A program made the translations under genes and the position numbers. A stretch of 64,000 nucleotides of DNA, taken from the NCBI RefSeq assembly GCF_963676685.1, contig NC_092348.1:30851386-30915385 (forward strand), written 5' to 3'. Shown piece after piece: positions 23,422-33,127 of this stretch (position 1 is its first letter; the number at the start of each line of letters is the position of its first letter). The stretch is from Mytilus edulis. Its lineage: Eukaryota; Mollusca; Bivalvia; Mytilida; Mytilidae. The notes under the pieces were generated by a model that saw only the letters and a program-made list of their open reading frames with translations, had not been told where the DNA came from and searched no databases.

Positions 23422-25730
23422 ACTCGACATCAGGAAGATTCACACTGTGGTTCGAGGCTGATATTTTACAGTATCAATTGTATAATAGCGCATAATTTAT
23501 ATATATATCAAACAAGATTAGAATCTGCAATACTGTTCATTTTTTGGTATTTTGCTATTGCTTAAAATATGTTGTAATTAATGCAGTTATATGTTACTAT
23601 GTTAGGCAATGCATTATAATCAACACAAAACAATGTCTCGATTACCTTATTTTTAATCATAACTGGAATTTCTTTTATTTATCATAACCATTTTTTAATA
23701 TATAATAAAACATTCAATGTCATACCAACATGTGAAGTTTGTGGCAAAAATCTCTGTCATTTTCATGCCCCTTGGTTATTTTATGACCCTTTAAAGCTCA
23801 TAAATAAAACAATCAAAGAAACAATTAATTTTGCATGTATCATGTTTCATTGCTCTCCCCCTATGCCATCTCTTCTTTGGAATGCTTTGTTGAATGTCAG
23901 TTTCCTGGCTCTTTTCTTCAATTCAGTCCCGGATATGATGTGTCTTTTTACATGTACAGTGGTAATTCAAGAGGACACTTTAGTTCTAATATGAGCTCAT
24001 TATAAGCATCCACCTTTAATGTTTTGGTACTTGTACGAAACTCAGGATTCAATGGTTCATGATTAAATGTTGGTTTTTTTTCCGATGAGTGCCATATTGT
24101 CTAGATACATCATTTTGTTTATAGGTCTTCAATTTTCACATCGAACATTCCCATGTCTGCTCCTGTCTCCATTGCTGTTAATCATTCTGAGGAAAGAAAA
24201 TGTAATGAATTTATAAATAATAAAATTGAGAATGGATATGGGGAATGTGTCAAAGAGACAACAACCCGACCAAATAAAAAACAACAGCAGAAGGTCACCA
24301 ACAGGTCTAGGCTACAATAAATTATCTTATGTTAAAACTTTCCTCATTTCTGTGTTATGTAAAAATAAAAAGAATGCACAAGTATGGAAGGGAATGGCAT
24401 GACATCAAAATTTACTTATTACTTTATATACTACCATAAGTCCAGTAATCACTAATGGACTGGACTTCTGATACTACATGTATATATAATATTATAATCA
24501 ATCAAAGTTGAAATTTGTTTCTAAATAAAAAAAAAAAAAAAGGAAAATATGATAATTTAATTCATCATCATCAAAGTATTGGTGTTTGCCAGTGGCAAGT
24601 ATTTCATACACGTGTAGCTTTAACCATCGGTCTATTTATGTGCTCTTTATAATAAAATCCGTGAAACAACGACGAAAGACATTTAAATATATACTAACTA
24701 CTTTATACAAAAGTACATTAATGTTTAATAGATTGAAGTGGAAATTTAATTTACATGTAATTGAAAATTTATCGTACATAGTCATATATATAGCACCTAG
24801 CCAGAGATGTTATACATCTATCTATGGTAGCACACAGAAACGTGTCCGATTCCTCAAAAACGCGTCAATGTGACGTCAATGATTTGATAAACATGTCAAA
24901 TTGCACTGGCGAAACCACTTCTGCGGGACGCCGGTCGAGCAGTACCCTCATAGACATACATTTTGTAAAAAGACATTTATAGGCATCACCGGATAATATT
25001 AAAACAATATAATCTACTTACTATTTATAAACGATGATTTAAACTTTACAAAACTTATTAAATGCAATGTTAATGGGTTTTTTTTTCTAAATACGCATGA
25101 CATATTTGCCACTGGACATTAAGTAATCAATAGTTAATTATGTGTTGTAAACTTAGCCTGCAGTTATGCTTGTTATGAATTACCTATGCTGAACAAACTA
25201 ATGTTTATCAAAGACATACAGTAAACGTGGCCAAGCACCGGGAAGAAAATACAATATAAAATGTACATCATGTATTAGTTTTCTAAATTGTGAAGTACCT
25301 CTGTCTGAACTTTATAATAATAATAATCATATTGATAAAGAAAATCATAAATTAAAGCGCTTCAAATAAAAATAACTTTTTATTGTGCAATTTTTTTTAA
25401 ACCAGACCTATAGTCTGTGTCTGCAAGCAGAAGAAAGCGTGCACAGTGTAGCATAGCTTGGACATTTGTCTGTACGGATTACTAAACCTTTCCTCCAGAT
25501 TTTTTTTTGGCACCTGCTTCGACTTTTTTTTCTAATCATTTACAATCCAACCGAACAATACGGGTTCTATCGTATCCCACACCATTAATATTGAATTGCG
25601 TTTTTACTTTACAGAGTATCATTGGGGGTATATGAGTTTTGAAATATTCTGGCGTTTTTAACCGGACACATTCTTAAATTATCGGTCACGTTTTTGAGAT
25701 TGTAACAATACAAAAAAGGTTATTGTCTTA
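23422..25730. other. Non-coding stretch
   Basis: No gene. It includes family G at 24228-24310, a 9-bp-arm hairpin near 24440-24470 (aagtccagt/actggactt), an A-run near 24527-24540, and a short match (25098-25120, 'gccactggacatta') to a repeat at 34711. Confidence 0.45.
24228..24310 (+). repeat. Dispersed repeat family G, longest copy
   Basis: 'gagaatggatatggggaatg' then 'tgtcaaagagacaacaaccc', ending in 'agaaggtcaccaacaggtct'. Confidence 0.75.
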
Positions 25731-25734
25731 AGTC

Positions 25735-25945
25735 AGGAGTTTGGTATTCAGTAGTTGGTTTTCAAGTTTGAATGGTTTTACATTAGTCACTTTTGGGGCC
25801 CTTTATACCTTGCTGTTCGGTGAGAGCTCATGCAGGCACGGTGTTGAAGACCGTACTTTGACCTATAATGGTTTACTTCTACAAATTACGACTTATATGA
25901 ACAGGAGACTTTTCTAATTGGCAGTTATACCACATCGTCTTATAT
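25735..25945 (+). repeat. Dispersed repeat family A, copy 4
   Basis: 'aagtcaggagtttgg', 'gccctttataccttgctgtt', 'ttgaagaccgtactttgacc' and 'ttataccacatcgtc' lie in the standard order. Confidence 0.75.
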
Positions 25946-26016
25946 ATTAATACAACACTGAGCCACCCAACCCATCCAGTGACCCCAATTACTCGTTTGT
26001 GAGGGCTGCCTAGAGT

Positions 26017-26174
26017 TAGAGGTGGATTTAGGGGGGGCAGGGGACCCGCCCCCCCCCCTTTTTGGAAAAAAATGGTTGCTTATATAGGGGAATCATTGAA
26101 GCGTGACTGGAGCCGGCCCCCTCTTAGGTCAGTCAGTGGGCCCCCACTTATGTAAATTTCTGGATCCGCCACTG
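26017..26174. mobile_element. Short element with CAGTGGCGGATCC-type ends
   Basis: The right end reads CTGGATCCGCCACTG; the left end is a decayed complement (tagaggtggatttag). Both flanks are AGAGT (26012-26016, 26175-26179), a 5-bp duplication. Such termini are seen in hAT-like MITEs, although hAT normally duplicates 8 bp. Confidence 0.7.
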
Positions 26175-26692
26175 AGAGTGGTTACACCGGGCCAAAAATG
26201 CATCGGACTGAAACAACATACTGGTTGTGTGTACACTGACAATCAAATTAAAATTAAAAAAATGTATAAAATATTGTAAAAAATTATTTTTCATTTGAGT
26301 GCATTTAACGTAACAATAACACAATGTAACCGTAGACAAAAATATCATTGTTACACTCGTAAGTATTCTATGTAGTTCCTTAGTCAACCCTAGGTCTGCA
26401 TTCCGGCGATATAGCCTAAACTTCATTGTAACAATAACTTTTTTACGGGCGTATGACATTTGCGCCGATTTTGAAAATTTGCATTCTTTCATTTGCGCCG
26501 ATTTCATATTGACATTTGCGCCGATTTTATATTTTCTACTAATTGGATTTACAGGTAAGTTACAGGTAAGTTTATACTTTTACATCTACTTTACCTTGAA
26601 GGTATATTGGTAAAATCTGGTTATAAACGTTGTTCACTTATGGTTTTAAGTTAGTTTTATTTCATATTGTTCTTGGACATCGTTGTAACACG

Positions 26693-26899
26693 ATGGACAT
26701 TTTGCACACCGAAACGAGCCGAGGAGTAAATTCGTTAATTATTGATAGCCATACATATCGGAAGGTCAGTGTCCTGAAAAACGGTAACATATCTTACCGA
26801 TGTACCATCAAATCATGTAAAGCCAGAGTCACCACGGATTCTGATGGTATGAGTATTGTCAAAACACTAAACGAGCATAATCATGTAGCAGAGTTACAG
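26693..26899 (+). CDS. MULE transposase exon 1, FLYWCH zinc finger
   Basis: 69 codons from ATG 26693 to the donor CAG/GTAAGC. FLYWCH fingers bind DNA and often precede MULE transposase domains, where they are thought to recognise the element's ends. Here the pattern is 'YRKV' ... 'ISYRCTIKSCKARV' ... 'LNEHNHVAEL', giving Cys-x4-Cys and His-x-His ligands. The frame is open upstream to 26630, so an earlier start is possible, but the ATG at 26693 is the first before the domain. The exon ends in phase 0 and joins 27063. Confidence 0.85.
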
Positions 26900-27062
26900 G
26901 TAAGCATTTCAGTATTTTGACCCTATTTTTTACTGTTATATAAGATGTTGAATTAAAATGAAGTTGACTAGCTGACTAACTTGCTTGTAATGTCGTTAAA
27001 TTGTAAAACAGTAAAACTATAATTCATATCGACTTATCATTGATTTAATATTTCTTTTGAAG
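26900..27062 (+). other. Intron of the MULE transposase gene
   Basis: 163 bp, GTAAGC donor and TTCTTTTGAAG acceptor, phase 0 on both sides. Confidence 0.75.
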
Positions 27063-27837
27063 GGAATGAATGAAAGCCATCTTGTACCTAAAGATTTGAA
27101 GAATGCATCACTAGCTGTTTACAGAGAGCGTCGTAAAGATACACCTGTTTTACCAAAAACTAGAGATGACGTCCATACCGCTACTGGTTTCATGGTAATT
27201 GAGACAAATAAGTCGGAAAAGTTCCTGCTAGCCAATGACCGCGAGAAAGGTATACTTCTTTTTTCTTCACACCTGAATCTTGTTTGTCTCTGCAACGATA
27301 TGTCGTCAATTTTTATAGATGGAACTTTCAAGTGTTGTCCTAAGTACTTTTACCAATTATATACGTTACACGGCTGTAAGAATGGCAATTATGTTCCTCT
27401 TATGTATGCCCTCTTGCCATCAAAAGATGAAGAGTGTTACGAAATCATGTGGAAAATGATTTGTGAACTATGCAGTCAAAAGCAACTTTCCTTTGTGCCT
27501 AATGTTATACATATAGATTTCGAACAAGCAATGCATAATGCAATTATGCATGCTTTCCCACAATGTAAAATAGATTGCTGCCGTTTCCATCTTGCTCAGA
27601 GTTGGTGGAGGAAAATCCAGACTGTTGGGCCGAGTACCGATTACAAAGACAAATCCACTGAGATAGGTAAATGGTTATCCCAATTTTTCGGGTTACCATT
27701 CCTTCCCCCAAATGAAGTTGAGGACTGTTTCACGTTTGACATTATGTCCGATGCTCCTTCTGATGACAAATGCCATACATTCTTAGACTACGTACTAAGT
27801 ACATATATATGCACAACGTCACGCTATCCACCTCAAT
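27063..27837 (+). pseudogene. MULE transposase exon 2, 5' part, interrupted
   Basis: 258 codons of MULE transposase. The two catalytic Asp are recognisable in 'SSIFIDGTFKCCPKYFYQLY' and 'VIHIDFEQAMHNA', followed by 'CCRFHLAQSWWRKIQ'. The reading frame stops being transposase at 27838, where a younger element has inserted. Translation would end 11 bases into the insert at a TAA (27846-27848). The exon resumes at 28964. No other stop or shift is seen, so the insertion is the only visible lesion. Confidence 0.9.
27833..27837. repeat. Target-site duplication TCAAT, left copy
   Basis: TCAAT is repeated at 28959-28963 on the other side of the insert. Removing one copy with the insert leaves the coding frame continuous. 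Confidence 0.88.
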
Positions 27838-28958
27838 CAGGGCCGTAACTAGGGTTCGAATTCAGAGGAGGCAGGGGTTTGGGGGCCGCCGATTGAGGCC
27901 CCCATAGAGAGAGGGGGTTGGGGGGCTTAGCCCCCGCCGATTTTTTTCTCGCAGTAAAATGGCTAAAAATGACCCGTTTTCCTTCGATTTACTTACTTTA
28001 CTGAAGAAACATCAGTATTGCTTGAACCTGGAAGCAAAAACAAAGTTAACTGAGATTGCTGTTCGGGGTAACTAAGCCAATTAAGGCTCCATCTTGAAGA
28101 CCGTACTTTGACCTATAATTATTAACATTAAATACATTGTGACCGCGGATTTTGTTCTCAATATGGCTAAAAACCACCCGTTTTCCTTCGATTTCCTTAC
28201 TTTAAGAAACGTCAGTATTGCTGGATCCTTGAGGCAATTTTTTATACAAACAATTATTATCTGTATTTAAAGATATTTTTGTTAGAAATCAAACTGGTAA
28301 GTTAAAAAAACATTTGAAGCAAGATCATATAGAAAGCAAGATATTTTTTTTGTCGAGGACTTTGAATTTTAATATTGTTGAAAGCTGAACAAACATGAAT
28401 ATAACTACAACCAGGGACTTTCTAAACTAGTATATACTTAGTTTAGAAAGTATCTGCTTCAACGAATGGTAGTGTTTAACTACTAAGGCATTGACCATAA
28501 TGTTGTCGTACGATCGGCCGGGAGACGTTAAAAATGACACAACAGCTGATTCAGCCGGTAATTTCGAATTTCCAATATCATAAAAGATTCACATTACAAA
28601 GGGAACTTCCTCTGCTTAATGGAGCCCCTGAATAAATGTGAATAGTTAAGTTTTATTCAAAATTGTCGAAAGCAAAGTTTCATATGTGTTCTTGTACGAA
28701 TACTGAATAACAGACGGACGGCCACACGAAAAATAAAATACTGAAACGGTTCACTTTCGGTAAAAAATCCGGAAAATGACAGATATATCACGTATCATGA
28801 TAACACTGTTAAAACTGTAAACTTGTGTTGTTTATAATATAAATTCAAGTTCTTCGTGTACATAGTCAATATTTCATTTTATTACTTCAAAAAAAATTGT
28901 TGTAGAAAATTCAGGGGAGGCAGTTGCCTCCCCTGCCTCATAGGTAGTTACGGCCCTG
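27838..28958. mobile_element. 1,121-bp element inserted in the transposase gene
   Basis: Terminal inverted repeats CAGGGCCGTAACTA / TAGTTACGGCCCTG. Next to both ends are G-rich 'gaggcaggggt' / 'cctcccctgcc' words. It has no coding frame. Inside, a block at about 27935-28040 ('ggctaaaaatgacccg', 'ttttccttcgattt') is repeated at 28145-28235. It also carries a family A fragment ('gaagaccgtactttgacc', 28090-28120) and a hairpin 'actttctaaact' / 'agtttagaaagt'. It is a non-autonomous DNA transposon. The CAGGG start recalls hAT, but the 5-bp duplication does not fit typical hAT. Confidence 0.9.
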
Positions 28959-28963
28959 TCAAT
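28959..28963. repeat. Target-site duplication TCAAT, right copy
   Basis: Partner of 27833-27837. Confidence 0.88.
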
Positions 28964-29277
28964 TCTGGGCAGCTGCACCTGTTGAGAACTGCAAGAGGAC
29001 GAATAACGGTCCAGAATCTTTTCATTCTCATTACAACGAGCAATTTTATTCTCACCATCCCAACATATATGTTTTTATGGATGTTATCAAGAAAATCCAG
29101 GCCGTAACATATGTAAAGATGCGAACTCTAGACATGCCAGCATCTGTACGCAAGCCAGACAAAGAAAAGATGGACTTTGTTATTGACAAGTATGGCAAAT
29201 ACAGAAATGACGAAATAACAAGAAAGGAATACATAAGATGTGTTGCCTACAAATACTCTGCTAGAACAGACTTATAA
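28964..29277 (+). pseudogene. MULE transposase exon 2, 3' part, stranded by the insertion
   Basis: 104 further codons to TAA at 29275-29277, in register with the upstream half once the insert is set aside. It includes 'RTNNGPESFHSHYNEQF', where the Glu is the likely third catalytic residue of the MULE DDE triad, and a basic C-terminus. Separated from the two Asp by the insert, it cannot be translated with them. By count the uninterrupted protein would be about 431 residues, in the usual range for compact FLYWCH-MULE transposases. Confidence 0.88.
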
Positions 29278-29817
29278 TTTTAATGTTTTCCGTTTTTATG
29301 GATTTTAATTCGTGATTTTAAGATAACAGAGTGATTTTACTTCTTCATTTTAAAGTATGTGGATATAGTGCTATTAAATTGACTTATCCTGCTCGAAATC
29401 CTATTTCCACCTCCCCGTGGTGAGCAGGTGACAACAGTTGTATACATGTTATGATTGACAATTCATAAAATGGGTACAACTGGCTAACGGAAGAGGTCTT
29501 TAATGAAAAATTAAAAAAAAAGAGTTGTCTCATTGACATATTCTTATATATTTTCTGTAGTTTACCTGTATTTTACCTGTATTTTACCTGTATTTACCTG
29601 TAAAAAAATCGGCGCAAATGAAAAAAAAAATCGGCGCAAATGAAAGAAAAAATCGGCGCAAATGAAGTGCAAATCGGCGCAAATGCAAAACGCCGCTTTT
29701 TTACGACTGTTACATTTCAATGTAACCATAGCCAGTACCAAAATAAAATAGAAATTTAAATATTTCACAGACAATTTTATTTACAATATAAAAATAGGAA
29801 GACTGTTGAATAATTTT

Positions 29818-31157
29818 CAGTGGCGGATTCAGAGGGGGGCGTATAGGGCGTACGCCCCGCCCCCCTTTGCTCGGACTTTTTTTTTTTTTTTTTTTTTTGT
29901 AAAATGATTAATCAGACTAGACTTCGTGAACTTTTGCCATTTCCCGAGTATTTCATTTTTATACGACAATTCTTTAGTTATAAAGACATTTTTCGCTGGC
30001 CGGTATTTACTGATTGTCAAAGTCATGTGATTTGCTATGGTGGAGTTGACCAGTGCGTTGAAAAAACGGCACTCGGTCATTTTGAAATTCAAATTACAGT
30101 AATACACATTGCTTAGGCTGAGGTGGTCATGACAATCAGGAAACCTTCAAAGCGACACAGGATTGAGCAAGAACGTATTGACTTCTATTTCACTATTCCA
30201 CTAAACAGAAAGTAATGGTAAATACTCTATAGACTATTACACTCTCATGAAAAAAAAGTTCCACAATATTATTTACCTACGAAAACATGTTTAACAAATT
30301 GAATAATGATCCCCAGTCAGTATAATCTCTAGAAAGATTTCAAGTCTCAGGTACGAACCATTTGATTTGAGGAGGCAGTCTGAGATATTTGAGAGAAAAA
30401 AAATGACTCTGATTCTTGCCTTAAACAAATTTTTGGCCGTATCTGGATTGAAAACAATAGTCTTGTCCACTTTTTTGCTATTAAAAACTAAAATTTCCAA
30501 CAAAAATATTTAGCATGAAATGAACATGATGAATAAAAACGGGCGTATTTTTTTGTGGCCGGGGTTTGCATGTCTGACTGGAATGCCGGACTTATATATA
30601 TTGAATACTTTTTTCAAGACCAGACTGCATGCAACCTGCCTACTGGGTGTGACTTTTATGTCTCCATTTGTTGACCGTCATTCATAACTTCGTTGTCATT
30701 TCAGACACTTTCGTAGTCTTTGGTGGATTTGGAACCCCTCACTTCGGTTCCCTAAGTTATGTTGGGTGAAACATATCAATCAAACATTTTGATAAAAACT
30801 GCTTGTTTGTCTTTTTTAACTCGTGTCGGTCGTATTGTAAATTTCATCTAATTTCCATGTCTATTTTTTACTGACAAGTCCTACATCAAATATATCAGTA
30901 CATAGCTTTGGATCAATACTATCATTTTATGATAGACAATTAATAGGGAGAATACAGCATAAAAAATGTCCAACCCTTACACTTTACAGCAACTATAAAA
31001 TATGCATGCCCCAAGCCAGGAACCGTTTAAATAGTACATATAACACTTATTTTATGTTTTTTTTAACCCAAAAAAGGTCCCAAAAAATTTCCGACTCGCT
31101 CCGCTCGACAAAATTTAATATCTTCGCCCCCTTTCAAAAATCCGGGATCCGCCCCTG
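29818..31157. mobile_element. Element with CAGTGGCGGATTC...GGATCCGCCCCTG ends
   Basis: The left end is CAGTGGCGGATTCAG and the right end is its approximate complement. Both flanks read ATTTT (29813-29817, 31158-31162), though in AT-rich DNA this is weak. G/C-rich words follow both ends ('ggggggcgtatagggcgtac', 'cgccccctttcaaaaatccg'). An internal T-run lies at 29877-29898. No coding frame was recognised. It may be two unrelated fragments if the pairing is wrong. Confidence 0.5.
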
Positions 31158-31162
31158 ATTTT

Positions 31163-31770
31163 TACCACACCAAATGCACAATGAGCAAACCCATATATCG
31201 CATTGCCCAGATCGCATAGTATGCTAAAAAAATATTTAAAAAACCCAGAAGTAACAGAAATGTTGTTGTTAAATCATTTCAAACGAGATCACTTATATAA
31301 AAATATACATATATGCAGCAACAACTGAACAGCAACAAACACAGCAGTCAATGTGGCGAGATGAAATAATTTTGTAGGCACCTAGGACTTATATATTAAA
31401 ATGTTTCCCAAATTAAATGAAGCATTGGGCCCTATAAAAAAATCCTGTCAAAATAGGAAACACATTTTTAAAAGGGGGTTCCAAATCTGGAGATAGGGTT
31501 TCCAAATAGATTTCCCTTTTCAAATTTATGCATTTATCGTTAAAAAGGGGTCCAACCTTCGGACCCCTCCCCCTTCTTGCGCCGAGGGGTGTACCGCACC
31601 TCCCTTTATCCAATCATATATTTAGAAAGTCAGGCTGATCATTTCACAAATATCAATTTAACAAATATTAATACTATAATCTATTTAATAAGGTTTGGCA
31701 AAGAAGTAATAATATGTATATCCAAAACAACCTGCGATTTTATACCTATTTTGACATTTACAGAAAGTTC
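31163..31770. other. Repeat-derived non-coding stretch
   Basis: It holds a fragment like family A ('gcacaatgagcaaacccata', near 31175) and G-rich words resembling the neighbouring elements ('aaaagggggttccaaa', near 31470). Confidence 0.45.
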
Positions 31771-31822
31771 TGTAACCAGAGGCGGATCCACCCATTGTTT
31801 TAAAAGAGGGTTCCAAACACGG

Positions 31823-31912
31823 GCACTTGTTTCTAACCATACGAAAAGGTCGACTATCCATAGTCGACCTTCCTATCCATAGTCGACCTTCGTATGGATA
31901 GAAACAAGTGCC
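31823..31912. repeat. Hairpin with nested GGTCGACTA palindromes
   Basis: 'gcacttgtttctaaccatac' pairs with 'gtatggatagaaacaagtgc'. Two copies of 'ctatccatagtcgacctt' lie in the loop region, each with its own short palindrome. Confidence 0.85.
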
Positions 31913-32027
31913 TGTTGTTCCAAACACTCGGGATAAAAGGAAAAAGGGGGGTTCCAACTCAGTCGCCTAAAGATTTCATAATTATAGCGAAAAAATGGGG
32001 GAAATAAAATATTTTAAGTAGAGTTAT

Positions 32028-32262
32028 GAGGGCCCTCATGGGGTTTTTGATTATGTGATTACTTGGCCGTTTTTTTAATGATTATTTGATTATTAAGCCA
32101 AATATTTCATGAATATTTGATTACCTAGGACTGTATTTTTAGTTTATGATTATTTGATTACTAAAGATAAGCAAATATTTAATGATTATGTGATTATATT
32201 GGCAAAAAAATGGTGATTATGTGATTACTAGGACCCCCCCCCCCCCCCCATGAGGGGCCTCA
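32028..32262. mobile_element. Nested MITE of gattatgtgattac repeats
   Basis: The ends GAGGGCCCTCATGGGG and CCCCATGAGGGGCCTC are inverted with about one mismatch. The interior is a degenerate 14-bp array (gattatgtgattac, gattatttgattac), and a run of 15 or more C precedes the right end. Confidence 0.75.
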
Positions 32263-32546
32263 GTTATATAGAATAATGCATTGAACGTCCAAAATAATTT
32301 GGTGTTCCCACCCCCGGAACCCCAGGGGTCCGCCACTGTGTAACGCGTATTCTGCTTTTTTAACTAACGTAATATGTTTTGAATTAGCTATGCTACACTT
32401 TTCTCAGTTTTAAAATATTCAATGTACTACTATACCTTGATCTACCTTCAATGATCCCATTGTGGTATTCAATCCAGAAGAAGTTTGAACTGTTGAACTG
32501 TTGAAATGTCAGTGCGAGTGCAAAAATAACGTTTGTAAACAATGAA

Positions 32547-32554
32547 TGACGTCA
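32547..32554. promoter_or_regulatory. CRE-like palindrome TGACGTCA
   Basis: A perfect CREB/ATF consensus 230 bp upstream of the signal-peptide ATG at 32784, in a locally less AT-rich stretch. As a promoter element it is inference. Confidence 0.4.
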
Positions 32555-32783
32555 TGTGTAAATCCAATCACATAAACGTTTTACAATAGGCAGTTGTATG
32601 TTTCATATTGACGCGCTTTTGTGATTACGATAATAACATCAACGGCAAAATTTGAGACAACATGCAGTAGATCAGCCGGGAAGGATAGGATACAGAAATA
32701 CAGCAGAGAAAATATCGGTTTACCAGCCACTTGCAGAAATTCTTAAAGTTACAGAAAGAGACGATTGTTACGACAAGTCAGAG

Positions 32784-32847
32784 ATGGCGGATCCTTTTCG
32801 AATCATCTACGGATTGCTATTGTTCATGTATGTTTTACAAGTCAAAT
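32784..32847 (+). CDS. Candidate first coding exon, signal peptide
   Basis: ATG followed by 'ADPFRIIYGLLLFMYVLQVK', a short polar start and a hydrophobic core typical of a signal peptide. It then meets the donor AAAT/GTAAGTC, leaving phase 1. The frame is open upstream, but the ATG at 32784 is the one that places the hydrophobic segment at the N-terminus. A CRE palindrome lies upstream. Phase-1 introns after signal peptides are common in animal secreted proteins. The next exon was not identified; the exons at 40639 and 40955 lie on the same strand but need another exon to match phase. The gene product is unknown. Confidence 0.5.
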
Positions 32848-32930
32848 GTAAGTCTTCTTCCATCACAAGTTTTATTCCGTGAGCATCCTGTCAGATCATA
32901 TATTTTGCCGGAATCAACATTCTGTATACT

Positions 32931-32974
32931 GTGTCAACAGAATACAGAATGTTGATTCTGTATTCTGTTGACAC
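32931..32974. repeat. Perfect 20-bp hairpin
   Basis: gtgtcaacagaatacagaat and its exact complement are separated by four bases (gttg). Partial extra copies of the arms flank it on both sides. Confidence 0.9.
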
Positions 32975-33078
32975 AACATTCTATATTCTAGCTGTTGACA
33001 TTGATACAAATACAATGTCTTTCCCTTCAAGAATTTAGTTCAAATTTATGTGGTTCATAAGGGAACAGAACATTTGAT

Positions 33079-33117
33079 TTACATATATATATATATATTA
33101 TATATATATATATTTTA
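33079..33117. repeat. (AT)n microsatellite
   Basis: Alternating A and T with one interruption. Confidence 0.9.
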
Positions 33118-33127
33118 TAAAAAAAAG

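Larger units (their letters stand above)
26424..29725 (+). mobile_element. Mutator-like (MULE) DNA transposon
   Basis: Inverted ends share TGTAACA, a short T-run and several tandem copies of CATTTGCGCCGATT: three on the left (26458-26530) and four on the right (29607-29690). Further in lie 'ttacaggtaa' on the left and 'tttacctgta' copies on the right. Between them is a two-exon FLYWCH-MULE transposase gene. The gene is split by a 1,121-bp insertion. No clean 9-bp target duplication could be called. Confidence 0.85.
31777..32338. mobile_element. 562-bp element with CAGAGGCGG...CCGCCACTG ends and 6-bp duplication
   Basis: The ends are inverted (CAGAGGCGGATCCA and the complement of GGTCCGCCACTG). 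TGTAAC lies on both sides (31771-31776, 32339-32344). A long hairpin sits at 31823-31912 and a smaller inverted-repeat element at 32028-32262. Non-coding. Confidence 0.8.

Noticed and set aside
28856-29107. Open frame crossing the right end of the 1,121-bp insert
   Set aside because: It mixes insert sequence with the out-of-frame transposase end. The transposase reading in the other frame is clearly the real one.
29829-30107. Minus-strand 92-codon frame with a poly-Lys run
   Set aside because: The poly-Lys comes from the homopolymer T run at 29877-29898, and the frame lies in an inverted-repeat element.
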